A DNA stretch of 64,000 nt. It comes from an uncultured bacterium (GTDB taxonomy: Bacteria; Patescibacteriota; Saccharimonadia; Saccharimonadales; Saccharimonadaceae). Positions 53,488 to 62,032 of this stretch are shown here, in pieces (position 1 is the first letter of the stretch; each line of letters starts with the position of its first letter). A program made the translations under genes and the position numbers. The notes below the pieces were generated by a model. It made no database searches. It worked only from the letters and a program-made list of their open reading frames with translations, and was not told where the DNA came from. Location: NCBI GenBank assembly GCA_938030735.1, contig CALHIM010000007.1:1-64000 (forward strand). Reading direction: 5' to 3'.

Positions 53488-53856
53488 TTATGATTTATGA
53501 TACTTATGGCCTTTAGGGAGAAACTTCCTAATATCTCCTTTGAGCCAGACTCTAGCAAATTTTGTTTTTTCTTTATAGAAAATTTTAAGCCGACAAACAG
53601 ATTCAAACAAAGGGCTCATTCGAATAACATTATTGATGTCATATTGGTGTTCTTCTTCGAAAATATCACTAACGGGAAACTCAATAATATATTTGCGTCC
53701 TATAGAGCATTGATTAACTGCATTCTCAATTTCTTGATCACTTAGATCTTCTGCAAAGACCTTTCGAATTTTTATCGAAAGTTCATCATGCAAAGTTTTC
53801 CCATCAACAGCCTGATGGTTTTCGATCAATTTAGCATTTGATATAGTTGTAACCAT
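53488..53856 (-). CDS. Hypothetical small protein
   Basis: A 122-residue soluble protein with no known family. It has an acidic helical first half (SIKIRKVFAEDLSDQEIENAV) and a basic C-terminus (KGDIRKFLPKGHKYHKS). An AAGGAGGACC site and a strong minus-strand promoter (TTGACT / 17 bp / TATAAT at 53936-53908) support it. Its promoter closely resembles that of the unknown gene at 63498-63851. Confidence 0.55.
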   Translation of the reverse strand: MVTTISNAKLIENHQAVDGKTLHDELSIKIRKVFAEDLSDQEIENAVNQCSIGRKYIIEFPVSDIFEEEHQYDINNVIRMSPLFESVCRLKIFYKEKTKFARVWLKGDIRKFLPKGHKYHKS

Positions 53857-53907
53857 AGTTGGTCCTCCTTAAGGTTCGTCCCTGAAAGGGAAGGTTTTAT
53901 AATATAA

Positions 53908-53936
53908 ATTATAACACTTTTAAAAATAAAAGTCAA
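53908..53936 (-). promoter_or_regulatory. Promoter (minus strand)
   Basis: TTGACT at 53936-53931, 17-bp spacer, TATAAT at 53913-53908 on the minus strand. Confidence 0.75.
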
Positions 53937-53938
53937 TT

Positions 53939-53966
53939 AAAAGCCCCAAATTCAAATTGGAGCTTA
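53939..53966 (-). terminator. Terminator (minus strand)
   Basis: On the minus strand AAGCTCCAATTT and AATTTGGGGCTT form a stem followed by TTAATT. Confidence 0.65.
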
Positions 53967-53970
53967 AGGA

Positions 53971-54642
53971 TTAAAAATCCAGTCCGGTCACTTTGACGTA
54001 TAAGTTGTAGCCTTTCTTTCGAGCCTCACTGTTAAGATGAGGTCTCCTAAAGCCAGTAATATTTTTAAATACTGTCTTTTGTCTCTTTAGATATCTATAT
54101 AAGGATGACGGATGAATATTCTCTGGTAAAACAATTGGAATTTCAATTGTCTCATCAATGCGAATTTGCTCGCAAAGATCATCGTATTCATCTTTAGGAA
54201 GTTTTCGAAGATACTTCTTGATTTCTTCCAATATTGCTCCATAATAGAGATCAATTTTACCGTTTTGACTTGGCTTATCAGGTTTCGAAATCATTTTTGG
54301 CTCTATCAAGAAGAATATCTGCTTTGTGCCGTCTTTTTCGGCTTCATATTCTTCATAAATATGAAAATTCCTATTGACGGTTCCGCGAACCTCAATAAAT
54401 TTATCATTGCTATATCCCATTTTGACTGCAATTTCTTTTGGAATACTAATTTTTGTGGAATATTTTCTCCAAAATTTATAGTGCTCCTCTGAAATGGTTT
54501 TCTGCTTGGCTGATTGGCCAAGGTTTTTTGTGATATACTCAATAATTTTACACAAGATTATTAAGTATTCTTCTTGTAGTTCTTCTAGTTTAGCCTTGCT
54601 AAGTAACGGTTCTACAAAATTATCGTTTGTCGTTTTAGTCAT
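53971..54642 (-). CDS. Hypothetical protein
   Basis: A 223-residue charged soluble protein with no recognised family. A helical N-terminus (KLEELQEEYLIILCKIIEYI) is followed by a beta-rich middle (KFIEVRGTVNRNFHIYEEYE...QIFFLIEPKM) and a basic end (ITGFRRPHLNSEARKKGYNL). A GGGGGAAA ribosome site precedes the ATG. A minus-strand TATAAT at 54701-54696 with TTAACT upstream could be the promoter. Confidence 0.5.
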   Translation of the reverse strand: MTKTTNDNFVEPLLSKAKLEELQEEYLIILCKIIEYITKNLGQSAKQKTISEEHYKFWRKYSTKISIPKEIAVKMGYSNDKFIEVRGTVNRNFHIYEEYEAEKDGTKQIFFLIEPKMISKPDKPSQNGKIDLYYGAILEEIKKYLRKLPKDEYDDLCEQIRIDETIEIPIVLPENIHPSSLYRYLKRQKTVFKNITGFRRPHLNSEARKKGYNLYVKVTGLDF

Positions 54643-54759
54643 AAAAATTTCCCCCTGGATTTTTTTGCGTAGTTTTTAAAGAACTATACTTGCATATTAT
54701 ATAATTTTATATTAATAAAGTTAAGTTAAAAAGGGGTTATTTTTTTGCCAAAACTGTAG

Positions 54760-54765
54760 TATAAT
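54760..54765 (+). promoter_or_regulatory. -10 box of leaderless serS
   Basis: TATAAT at 54760-54765, 6 bases before the ATG at 54772; the -35 (TTATTT) is weak. Confidence 0.6.
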
Positions 54766-54771
54766 TGTTAT

Positions 54772-56034
54772 ATGTTAGATATTAGATTTATTCGTGAAAA
54801 TGCTGAGCGTGTGCAAAAAGATGCGTTGAATAAAGGTTATAAAAATGCTGATGTTCAAGCTGTAATTTCGCTTGACGACGAAAGAAAAACTCTTACAGCT
54901 AAAATTGATGAGCTTCGAACTCGCCGAAACCAAATTGCGGCTTCGATGAAAAATGCTGGCGGAAAGCCAAGTGATGAACAGATTTCAGAAGGCAAGAAAA
55001 TCAAAGAAGAGCTTGCCGAGCTTGAAAAAACTTATCGCGAACTTGATGAAAAACTTTCGAATGCTTTAAACAGTATTCCAAATATTCTTCAAGCTGATGT
55101 GCCGATTGGTGAGGAAGGTGAAGATGATTTGGTAAAAACTTGGGGCGAAGAACTTTTCGAAAGCCGTAAAGGCGCCGAAGACCACTTAGATTTTGCAAAC
55201 AAAAAAGGTTGGGTTGATTTTGAGCGTGGTTCGAAGGTTGCTGGAACTAAATTCTATTTCTTAAAAGGCGATTTAGCTCTTCTTGAAAATGCTATTTATC
55301 AGTTTGCTCTGAATAAATTGATTGCTAAAGGTTTTAATTTTATGACTGTTCCGCATATGGTTAATGGTGAAGTTGCCACGGGAACTGGATTCGCGCCTCG
55401 TTCAAGCGAACAAAGTGACGAATATTTTATTGAGGGTGAAGATCTAAGTTTGATTGCTACTGCTGAAATGTCATTAACTGGTTTTCACGCGGGTGAAATT
55501 TTGAACGAAAAAGATTTGCCAATTTTTTATGCTGGCTATTCTCCTTGCTATCGAAAAGAGGCGGGAACTTACGGTAAACACACGCGCGGGCTTTTCCGTG
55601 TTCATCAATTCAATAAGCTTGAAATGTATGCTTATACTTTGCCAGAGCAGAGTGCTGATGTCCACGAGAAAATTTTGGCGGTTGAAGAAGAAATTTATCA
55701 AGAGCTAGGTATTCCTTACCGTGTGATCAATATTGCCAGTGGTGATTTGGGCGCGCCAGCTTCGAAGAAGTATGACATTGAGTATTGGAGCCCGGTGGAT
55801 GGCAATTATCGTGAAATTACGAGCTGCTCAAACTGCACCGACTATCAAGCGCGAAATTTGAATATTCGCGTGCGTCGCGAAAATGGTGAATTACAAGTTG
55901 TTCACACTTTGAATGGTACAGCTGTTTCACTTGCGCGATGTTTGGTGGCGGCAATTGAGAATTTTCAAGATGGGGAAGATCTTGTTTTACCGAAAGTTCT
56001 TCAACCATATATGAATAATCGCGAACGAATCTAA
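54772..56034 (+). CDS. serS: Seryl-tRNA synthetase
   Basis: A 420-residue class II synthetase. The N-terminal coiled-coil arm (about 30-105) binds the long variable arm of tRNA-Ser. The catalytic core has motif 2 FRVHQFNKLEMYAY, preceded by CYRKEAGTYGKHTRGL, and motif 3 NGTAVSLARCLVAAIEN. It begins MLDIRFIRENAERVQKDALN, as typical SerRS do. No ribosome site is visible; the promoter is leaderless. Confidence 0.96.
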   Translation: MLDIRFIRENAERVQKDALNKGYKNADVQAVISLDDERKTLTAKIDELRTRRNQIAASMKNAGGKPSDEQISEGKKIKEELAELEKTYRELDEKLSNALNSIPNILQADVPIGEEGEDDLVKTWGEELFESRKGAEDHLDFANKKGWVDFERGSKVAGTKFYFLKGDLALLENAIYQFALNKLIAKGFNFMTVPHMVNGEVATGTGFAPRSSEQSDEYFIEGEDLSLIATAEMSLTGFHAGEILNEKDLPIFYAGYSPCYRKEAGTYGKHTRGLFRVHQFNKLEMYAYTLPEQSADVHEKILAVEEEIYQELGIPYRVINIASGDLGAPASKKYDIEYWSPVDGNYREITSCSNCTDYQARNLNIRVRRENGELQVVHTLNGTAVSLARCLVAAIENFQDGEDLVLPKVLQPYMNNRERI

Positions 56035-56044
56035 AAAATAAAAT

Positions 56045-56097
56045 AAGCACTAAATATAGAGTTTTGTAAATTTTACAACACTATATATAGTGCTTTT
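56045..56097 (+). terminator. Terminator of serS
   Basis: AAGCACTA and TAGTGCTT form the outer stem, with TTTTGTAAA / TTTACAA inside, followed by T6. Confidence 0.75.
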
Positions 56098-56152
56098 TTG
56101 ATTTGCTTATGTTATAATATAAATATAGCCAAAATAGAAAGAGGTGACTAAA

Positions 56153-56386
56153 ATGGCTCAAAAAGTAGTTCTTTACTCTAAATATGACTGCGTACAATGT
56201 AAAATGACCAAACGCCTTCTTGATTCATTGGGGATTGCATATCAGGAAATTAATCTCGATGAAAGTCCGCAATTTCGTGAGCATGTCGCGAATAACCTTG
56301 GCTTTATAGCTGCACCAGTTGTTGAAACAGATACGGGCGCCTGGTCTGGCTTCCAGCCTGGTAAGATTAAGGCAATTAAAAAATAG
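56153..56386 (+). CDS. Glutaredoxin-like NrdH-type redoxin
   Basis: A 77-residue thiol redoxin. VVLYSKYDCVQCKMTKRLLDS carries the active-site CVQC. IAAPVVETDTGAWSGFQPGKI is the NrdH substrate-binding part (A-P-V-V... W-S-G-F-x-P). NrdH reduces ribonucleotide reductase. The ATG at 56153 has an AGAGGTGA site; a GTG at 56144 lies inside that site. It has its own promoter (TATAAT at 56113) and terminator. Confidence 0.88.
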   Translation: MAQKVVLYSKYDCVQCKMTKRLLDSLGIAYQEINLDESPQFREHVANNLGFIAAPVVETDTGAWSGFQPGKIKAIKK

Positions 56387-56412
56387 CTCGCAACAAAAGC
56401 GGGCTTTTTTCT
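56384..56412 (+). terminator. Intrinsic terminator
   Basis: AGCTCGC and GCGGGCT form a stem followed by T6; it directly adjoins the next promoter. Confidence 0.75.
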
Positions 56413-56440
56413 TGACAAAATAAAATGTTTATGCTAATAT
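56412..56440 (+). promoter_or_regulatory. Promoter of the hibernation factor gene
   Basis: TTGACA at 56412-56417, 17-bp spacer, TAATAT at 56435-56440 preceded by TGC. Confidence 0.75.
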
Positions 56441-56471
56441 AGAGATATAAACTAACAAAAAAGGATTATAT

Positions 56472-56840
56472 ATGATCTCACAGACTGAAATTACAGGAAA
56501 TAAATACGAAATTGACGAAACGACCAAAAAATACGCAGAAAAACACATTGGTAAATTAGATAAATACTTGCCACGACACGCTAAAAAATCAGCTTCAGCC
56601 CGCGTGGTGATTTCGCAAATCAATGGCACTCACGACAACAAATATGAAGTTGAAGCGATTATTGATGTGCCAGATAAAACTCTTGTTGCAAAAGATCAAA
56701 GCTCAAATGTTTTGGCAGCAATCGATATTGTTGAAGCGAAGCTTGACGGGCAAATTCGCCGTTATAAAACTGAGAAAAATCCACGTCTTGGCAAAGCTGG
56801 AATTATGGCGAAATTCAAGCGTTCTCTAAAACGAGGCTAA
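56472..56840 (+). CDS. hpf: Ribosome hibernation-promoting factor, short form
   Basis: A 122-residue S30AE-domain protein (HPF/YfiA). EITGNKYEIDETTKKYAEKHIGKL, DKYLPR, VEAIIDVPDKTLVAKDQSSN and AAIDIVEAKLDGQIRRYKTE follow the family pattern. It binds the decoding site of idle ribosomes. The long-form C-terminal dimerisation domain is absent. An AAAAAAGGAT site precedes the ATG. Confidence 0.9.
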   Translation: MISQTEITGNKYEIDETTKKYAEKHIGKLDKYLPRHAKKSASARVVISQINGTHDNKYEVEAIIDVPDKTLVAKDQSSNVLAAIDIVEAKLDGQIRRYKTEKNPRLGKAGIMAKFKRSLKRG

Positions 56841-56857
56841 AATTTTCGAAAAATATT

Positions 56858-56895
56858 AAAATCTCTGCAATTTTGTGGAGATTTTGCTTTTTAAC
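56858..56895 (+). terminator. Intrinsic terminator
   Basis: AAAATCTC and GAGATTTT form a stem around CAATTTTG, followed by a T-rich run. Confidence 0.75.
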
Positions 56896-56952
56896 TGAAA
56901 TATGATATAATTAAGTTATTGTTATTTAAAATTATTTTAAGGGGTGAAAAAA

Positions 56953-57495
56953 ATGAATAAGAATAAACAACAAGAACTTTTATATGAGATTCTACATCGC
57001 AAGTCGGATGAAATGCTGGCTTGTCTTCATCGTGAAAAAGAAGCAGAAAATTCGATTACCTATGGGCTTGTTTTCTTTCGAAAAACTCGACAAAAAATTG
57101 TTCCAAAAATTGGTATTCGGGTTCAGTTTGTAAAAGGGCTTTGCGAAGACGATTCGTTTTCTAAGGTTTTAGATTGGTTTTTTGAGGAAGATCAAGGTCC
57201 GGAATATCGGCCTCATAAGGTTGAAATTTTTGGGCGGGAAATGCTTAAAACGCTAAGTATTAAAAAATGTCTTCAAAACTATCGACATTTTGTTTGGTAT
57301 GATTCTCGAGAATGGACGGATCAGCTTTTCGAAATTCAAGATATTGCAGAAGTTGTTGTGAATGAATTTTTAAGCGGCGAAACCAAAGAAGTTGTAGGTG
57401 AAGATTTGACTTATCTCGGATATCAAGTTCAGGAAATTGTTCCGTATTTTTGCGCACATATCAATAAAGATGGGAGTTATAGCTATGAATGGTGA
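56953..57495 (+). CDS. Hypothetical protein
   Basis: A 180-residue soluble protein with no recognised domain. Aromatic/charged features include NYRHFVWYDSREWTDQLFEIQ near 105 and DLTYLGYQVQEIVPYF near the end. The ATG at 56953 is preceded by AAGGGGTGA; a GTG at 56944 lies within that site. It overlaps the next gene by 11 bases, so the two products may act together. Confidence 0.55.
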   Translation: MNKNKQQELLYEILHRKSDEMLACLHREKEAENSITYGLVFFRKTRQKIVPKIGIRVQFVKGLCEDDSFSKVLDWFFEEDQGPEYRPHKVEIFGREMLKTLSIKKCLQNYRHFVWYDSREWTDQLFEIQDIAEVVVNEFLSGETKEVVGEDLTYLGYQVQEIVPYFCAHINKDGSYSYEW

Positions 57496-57856
57496 AATGA
57501 TAACTATTAAGGAGATTTTTGCCAAATATGGTCGGAGATTTGCCTCTGTTTTTAAGAGTTCTGACGGTATCAACACGGTTGTAGTTTATGAAATTATAAC
57601 CGTTAAAGGCGAACTGCCAATAGTCAAATTGAAAGTTATCGAATTTGATGAGCTTTCGAAACAGCTTTATATTTCCGACGATCGAGACGAAGAAAACTGG
57701 ATCGAACCTTTTGAACTGGTCGATTTTATCGACGAAGAAATTTTATTTCCGCTTTCAGGAATTTCAGAACAGTCAAGTGAAAAAAACTCAGCTAATCCTT
57801 TCTGGAATTCGAAAATTGAGTTTGAAGGTTTCGGAATACGAAAAATTACTCAATGA
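57485..57856 (+). CDS. Hypothetical protein overlapping its upstream neighbour
   Basis: A 123-residue acidic protein. The first half is beta-rich (NTVVVYEIITVKGELPIVKLKVIEF), like a small domain for binding nucleic acid or protein. The ATG at 57485 follows GGGAGTTATAGCT. No family recognised. Three small genes here overlap in series and end at one terminator. Confidence 0.5.
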   Translation: MNGEMITIKEIFAKYGRRFASVFKSSDGINTVVVYEIITVKGELPIVKLKVIEFDELSKQLYISDDRDEENWIEPFELVDFIDEEILFPLSGISEQSSEKNSANPFWNSKIEFEGFGIRKITQ

Positions 57857-57944
57857 TCTTGAAACTTTTACTGAGAAATCTGAAAGCTTACGAAAAGAGT
57901 TGATTAAGATATTCACGGGTGTGACCGATGTGGTTTTTAAATAA
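57816..57944 (+). CDS. Possible 42-residue coiled-coil peptide
   Basis: A possible TTG start at 57816, overlapping the previous gene's end, gives a helical charged peptide (VSEYEKLLNDLETFTEKSES and on). The ribosome site GGAATTC is weak. It may be a real small gene or a chance frame. Confidence 0.3.
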   Translation: MSLKVSEYEKLLNDLETFTEKSESLRKELIKIFTGVTDVVFK

Positions 57945-57968
57945 AAAGTCCCTTAAAGGGCTTTTTTT
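57945..57968 (+). terminator. Intrinsic terminator
   Basis: AAAAGTCCCTT and AAGGGCTTTTTTT form a stem with a T-run. Confidence 0.8.
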
Positions 57969-58028
57969 AATATTTAAATTATGGTAAAATATAAGATAGA
58001 TTTTATACTGTTTTTAATGGAGAGGGAA

Positions 58029-60689
58029 ATGTCTAAAAAAACTGCGAAGAAAAAAAATGTAATGGTGGAAGAAAACAAAGTTGATAAACTTTTGACTACT
58101 GTTTTTGGTGACCCGCAAAAGAAAGTTTTGCGCCGATTGCAACGAAAAGTTGATGAAATTAATAATCTAAGCGAAAAATACAAAAAAATGAGTGATGAAA
58201 AGCTCAAAAAAGCTTTTAAAAAGCTCAAAAAAAGCCTTTCGAAAAAAGATTTAGATGATATTTTGCCAGATGTTTTTGCGCTTGTGCGTGAAGCTTCAAC
58301 TCGTGTGCTTGGAATGCGACACTTTGATGTTCAGTTGATTGGTGGAATGGTTTTGCATGAAGGAAAAGTTGCAGAAATGAAAACTGGTGAAGGTAAAACT
58401 TTGGTGGCAACTTTGCCGGTTTCTTTGAACGCGATGGAGGGAAAAGGCGTTCATGTTGTAACCGTGAACGATTATCTTGCTCAGCGCGATGCATCTTGGA
58501 TGGGAAATCTATATGATTTTCTTGGCCTTTCGGTTGGTGTAATTATCAATGAAGCAAGTTTTATTTTTGATCCAGAATATGACAACGAAGAACACGAAGA
58601 CGAAAATATGCGAAAGCTTCGCCCAGCAACTCGAAAAGAGGCTTATGCTGCGGATATCACATACGGAACAAATAATGAATTTGGCTTTGATTATTTGCGT
58701 GACAACATGGTGAATGAAGTTGAACTTTTGCGCCAGCGTGAGCTTAACTTTGCAATTGTCGATGAGGTTGATTCTATCTTAATTGATGAAGCCCGAACTC
58801 CGTTAATTATCTCTGCTCCTGCGGCTGAAAACCCAGAAAGCTATATTCAATTCGCGCAAGTTATTTCGCAACTTTCGAAAGAAGACTATGAAGTTGATGA
58901 AAAACGCCGAAGTGTAGCTTTGACTGAATCTGGAATTGACAAAATCGAAAAACTTCTCAATATGAAGAATCTTTACACACCAGAACATTCGCGTGCAGTT
59001 TATCATGTTGAGCAAGCTTTGCGTGCTGAAACTCTTTTCAAGCGTGATAAAGATTATGTTGTGACAAATGATGGTGAGGTGATTATTGTCGATGAGCACA
59101 CTGGTCGTTTAATGAATGGGCGTCGCTATAACGAAGGTTTACACCAAGCAATTGAGGCGAAAGAAAAAGTTCCAGTTCTTCAAGAATCAATGACACTTGC
59201 GACAATTTCGTTCCAGAATTTCTTCCGCCTTTATAATAAGCTTTCTGGTATGACTGGAACTGCTTTCACTGAAGCCGAAGAATTTCAGCAAATTTATTCT
59301 TTAGAAGTTGTGCAAATTCCTTCGAATAAACCAGTTATTCGTGATGATAAAGAAGACTTAATCTTTAAAACCGAAAAGGCAAAACTTAAAGCCGTTGCAG
59401 AAGCAATTAAAGAATATCATGCACAGGGTCGCCCAGTTTTGGTTGGCTCAGGTTCAATTGAAAAGAACGAGCAAATTGCGAAATATCTTGATCAAGAAGG
59501 AATTAAATATAACCTTTTGAACGCTAAAAATAATGAGCATGAGGCTTCAATTGTTGCTAAGGCTGGCGAAAAAGGTGCAATTACGCTCGCAACGAATATT
59601 GCTGGTCGTGGAACCGATATTAAGCTTGGTAAAGGTGTGAAAGAATTGGGTGGACTAGTTGTGATTGGTTCAGAGCGCCATGAATCTCGCCGAATCGATA
59701 ATCAGTTCCGTGGTCGTGGTGGTCGTCAGGGCGACCCTGGTGAAACGCAATTTTATGTTTCAACTGAAGATGATTTGATGCGAATTTTCCAAGGTGAACG
59801 AATTGCAATGTTGATGGATAGACTTGGTGTGCCAGAAGATATGCCAATTCAGCATAAATCTGTTTCGAAAACTCTTGAAAACGCTCAAAAACGTGTTGAA
59901 GGCTTCAATTTCGATACGCGTAAAAATGTTGTTCAATATGACAACGTAATTAACCGTCACCGAAAAGTTGTCTATACAATGCGCCGAAAAATTCTTGAAG
60001 GCGAAGATATTACAGATGAGATTAAGGCTTTGTTTATTTCTAAAGCAGAAGAACTCGCTGAACTTCCTTCAAAAAATAATGAAAAATTTGTTTCGAATTT
60101 TACTGAAATCTTCCCAATCGAAGAAGAAAAAGTTGAAGCACTTGGTCGAATTTCGAACGATAAAAAACGTATCAAATTAGCAAAACATATTGCCGAAGAA
60201 CTTTACCAAGATAAAGAATACGAAATTGGTAAAGAAGCGTTCCAAAAAGTTGAACGTGAAGTTTATATGCAAATTCTTGATACGCTTTGGATGAATCATC
60301 TTGAAAATATGAATTTCTTGCGTGAGGGAATTCATTGGCGAAGTGTTGGTCAGCGTGATCCATTAGTTGAATATCGCGCCGAATCACAAAAATTGTTTGA
60401 TGGTTTGCAAAATACTTTGCGTGATGAGACTATTCGAATTTTGACTAGAATTACACCTAATGATGCTGCTGTTCGTCAAGAAGAAGATCATGATACCGAG
60501 CTCACTCGCCTTGCTGAAAATTCGGTTGAGAAAGGTGTTAATGAAATTCAATCTGGTGAAAAAAACCGAGATGAAGACTTTTCGAAAGCTAAAAAAGTGT
60601 CTTCAAAAAATAGTGAAAATGCCAAGAAAAATAACGCACGGAAAGCTAAAAAAGCTCAACGTCAAAACAAGAAGAAGGGTCGTAAATAA
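58029..60689 (+). CDS. secA: Preprotein translocase ATPase SecA
   Basis: An 886-residue motor for Sec export. Walker A is MKTGEGKTLVATLP (near 120), and the DEAD box is VDEVDSILIDEARTPLI (near 247). The preprotein cross-linking domain, NBD2 with ATNIAGRGTDIKLG and GRGGRQGDPG, and the helical scaffold domain (QILDTLWMNHLENMNFLREGI) follow. The C-terminal zinc motif for SecB is missing and replaced by a Lys-rich tail. The ATG at 58029 has a GAGAGGGAA site; an in-frame ATG at 57981 lies in the promoter region. Confidence 0.96.
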   Translation: MSKKTAKKKNVMVEENKVDKLLTTVFGDPQKKVLRRLQRKVDEINNLSEKYKKMSDEKLKKAFKKLKKSLSKKDLDDILPDVFALVREASTRVLGMRHFDVQLIGGMVLHEGKVAEMKTGEGKTLVATLPVSLNAMEGKGVHVVTVNDYLAQRDASWMGNLYDFLGLSVGVIINEASFIFDPEYDNEEHEDENMRKLRPATRKEAYAADITYGTNNEFGFDYLRDNMVNEVELLRQRELNFAIVDEVDSILIDEARTPLIISAPAAENPESYIQFAQVISQLSKEDYEVDEKRRSVALTESGIDKIEKLLNMKNLYTPEHSRAVYHVEQALRAETLFKRDKDYVVTNDGEVIIVDEHTGRLMNGRRYNEGLHQAIEAKEKVPVLQESMTLATISFQNFFRLYNKLSGMTGTAFTEAEEFQQIYSLEVVQIPSNKPVIRDDKEDLIFKTEKAKLKAVAEAIKEYHAQGRPVLVGSGSIEKNEQIAKYLDQEGIKYNLLNAKNNEHEASIVAKAGEKGAITLATNIAGRGTDIKLGKGVKELGGLVVIGSERHESRRIDNQFRGRGGRQGDPGETQFYVSTEDDLMRIFQGERIAMLMDRLGVPEDMPIQHKSVSKTLENAQKRVEGFNFDTRKNVVQYDNVINRHRKVVYTMRRKILEGEDITDEIKALFISKAEELAELPSKNNEKFVSNFTEIFPIEEEKVEALGRISNDKKRIKLAKHIAEELYQDKEYEIGKEAFQKVEREVYMQILDTLWMNHLENMNFLREGIHWRSVGQRDPLVEYRAESQKLFDGLQNTLRDETIRILTRITPNDAAVRQEEDHDTELTRLAENSVEKGVNEIQSGEKNRDEDFSKAKKVSSKNSENAKKNNARKAKKAQRQNKKKGRK

Positions 60690-61979
60690 ATGCGGCACAC
60701 CGTTGAAGAAGTACGCCTAAAAAATGGCGTACGTGGCCTTCTTGTAAATGTTCCAGATGCAACGGTGATGAGTTTTCAATTTCAGTTTAGGGCCGGTTCG
60801 CGTTATACGAAAAGTCCAAAAATTTATGAAACTGCTCATATCATGGAACATATGGCTTTTGGTGCGAATGCAAAATTTGCCAGTGAACATGAATTTGAAG
60901 CTGAATTCACTAAAAATGGTGCTTACCACAACGCTTCAACCTCAGATATGAGTATGAACTATGTGGCGGATTGTGCTGATTTTGAGTGGGATAGGATTTT
61001 TGAACTTCAACTCCTATCGATTAGTCAGCCTAAATTTAATGAATTTGAGTTTAAAGCTGAAAAGGGGAACGTTCGAAATGAACTTACAGGCTATTTGAAC
61101 AATAATGCGCGTCTTCTTTGGCCAAAAATTCAGCAGGAATTTGGTGAAAAAGTTCTAACTTATGAAGAGCGACTTAAAACGATTGACAATATCACTCTTG
61201 AAGATATTTGCGAGCATCATAAACGTACGCACACAACCGATAATCTGCGTTTTGTGATTGCCGGAAAAATCACACCAACTCGCAAAAATAAAATTCTTGA
61301 AGGCTTTGAAAATTTACCGCTTGAAAGAGGTGAGCGTTTCGAAATCATTACTGATGAAATGAAAAAACCAAAAGAGCCAATTTTTATTTATCGCCCAGAT
61401 TTGAAAAATATAAGTTTTGGTATTTCGCTTTTGCTTCCACGAAAACTTACAACATCTGAAATGGATGCAATGCACGCTTTGAACCATATTTTAACTGGCA
61501 CAATGCACGCTCGAATCCTTGGTCAAGCTCGCAAACGCGGTTTAACTTATGGTATTTATTCTGGTGCTTCACGTGGCCCAAAAGATTCTTCTTGGGATTT
61601 CGAAGGGCAAACTAATTATGGAACCGCTAAAGAGCTTTTTGAATTAATTGTTTCAGAGCTCAAAAAGGTTCTAAATGAAGAAATTACCGAAGAAGAACTA
61701 GACGCTATGAAGAGCTATTCTCTTGGCTCGTTTCAAATGGGCGGTCAAACGGTAGCTTCAACAGCAGGATTTTATGCTTCTCGATATTTTTGGGATGGAC
61801 ATCTTCGAGATTATAAGTCTCAGCCAAAATTTATTAAGCAGATTTCTCGCGAGCAAATTTTTAAAGTTGCGAAAGAATTTATAGACGCAAATACTTGGAT
61901 TTTGGGTGCAGTTTCTGGCGGTGAAAAATCACAAATTCAAGAGTTAAATCAGGAATTTTCTAAAATATTCGAAAAATAA
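60690..61979 (+). CDS. M16-family zinc protease
   Basis: A 429-residue inverzincin. HIMEH at 50-54 is the inverted zinc motif, and Glu131 (with Glu124) in AEKGNVRNEL supplies the third ligand, the expected spacing. The C-terminal half contains the substrate-binding R-x-x-x-Y-like pattern (ARKRGLTYGIYSGASRG). No signal peptide is present, so it is probably cytosolic. Its ATG follows the secA stop by 0 bases, suggesting coupling. Confidence 0.9.
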   Translation: MRHTVEEVRLKNGVRGLLVNVPDATVMSFQFQFRAGSRYTKSPKIYETAHIMEHMAFGANAKFASEHEFEAEFTKNGAYHNASTSDMSMNYVADCADFEWDRIFELQLLSISQPKFNEFEFKAEKGNVRNELTGYLNNNARLLWPKIQQEFGEKVLTYEERLKTIDNITLEDICEHHKRTHTTDNLRFVIAGKITPTRKNKILEGFENLPLERGERFEIITDEMKKPKEPIFIYRPDLKNISFGISLLLPRKLTTSEMDAMHALNHILTGTMHARILGQARKRGLTYGIYSGASRGPKDSSWDFEGQTNYGTAKELFELIVSELKKVLNEEITEEELDAMKSYSLGSFQMGGQTVASTAGFYASRYFWDGHLRDYKSQPKFIKQISREQIFKVAKEFIDANTWILGAVSGGEKSQIQELNQEFSKIFEK

Positions 61980-62003
61980 TCGCTTCAAGGCGGTTATTTT
62001 TTT
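61975..62003 (+). terminator. Intrinsic terminator
   Basis: AATAATCGC and GCGGTTATT form a stem followed by T7. Confidence 0.7.
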
Positions 62004-62018
62004 ATGCTTAAAATGTGC

Positions 62019-62024
62019 TATAAT
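62019..62024 (+). promoter_or_regulatory. -10 box of xseA
   Basis: TGC-TATAAT ends 8 bases before the ATG at 62033; the mRNA leader is predicted to be about 2 bases. Confidence 0.6.
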
Positions 62025-62032
62025 AGTTTTAT

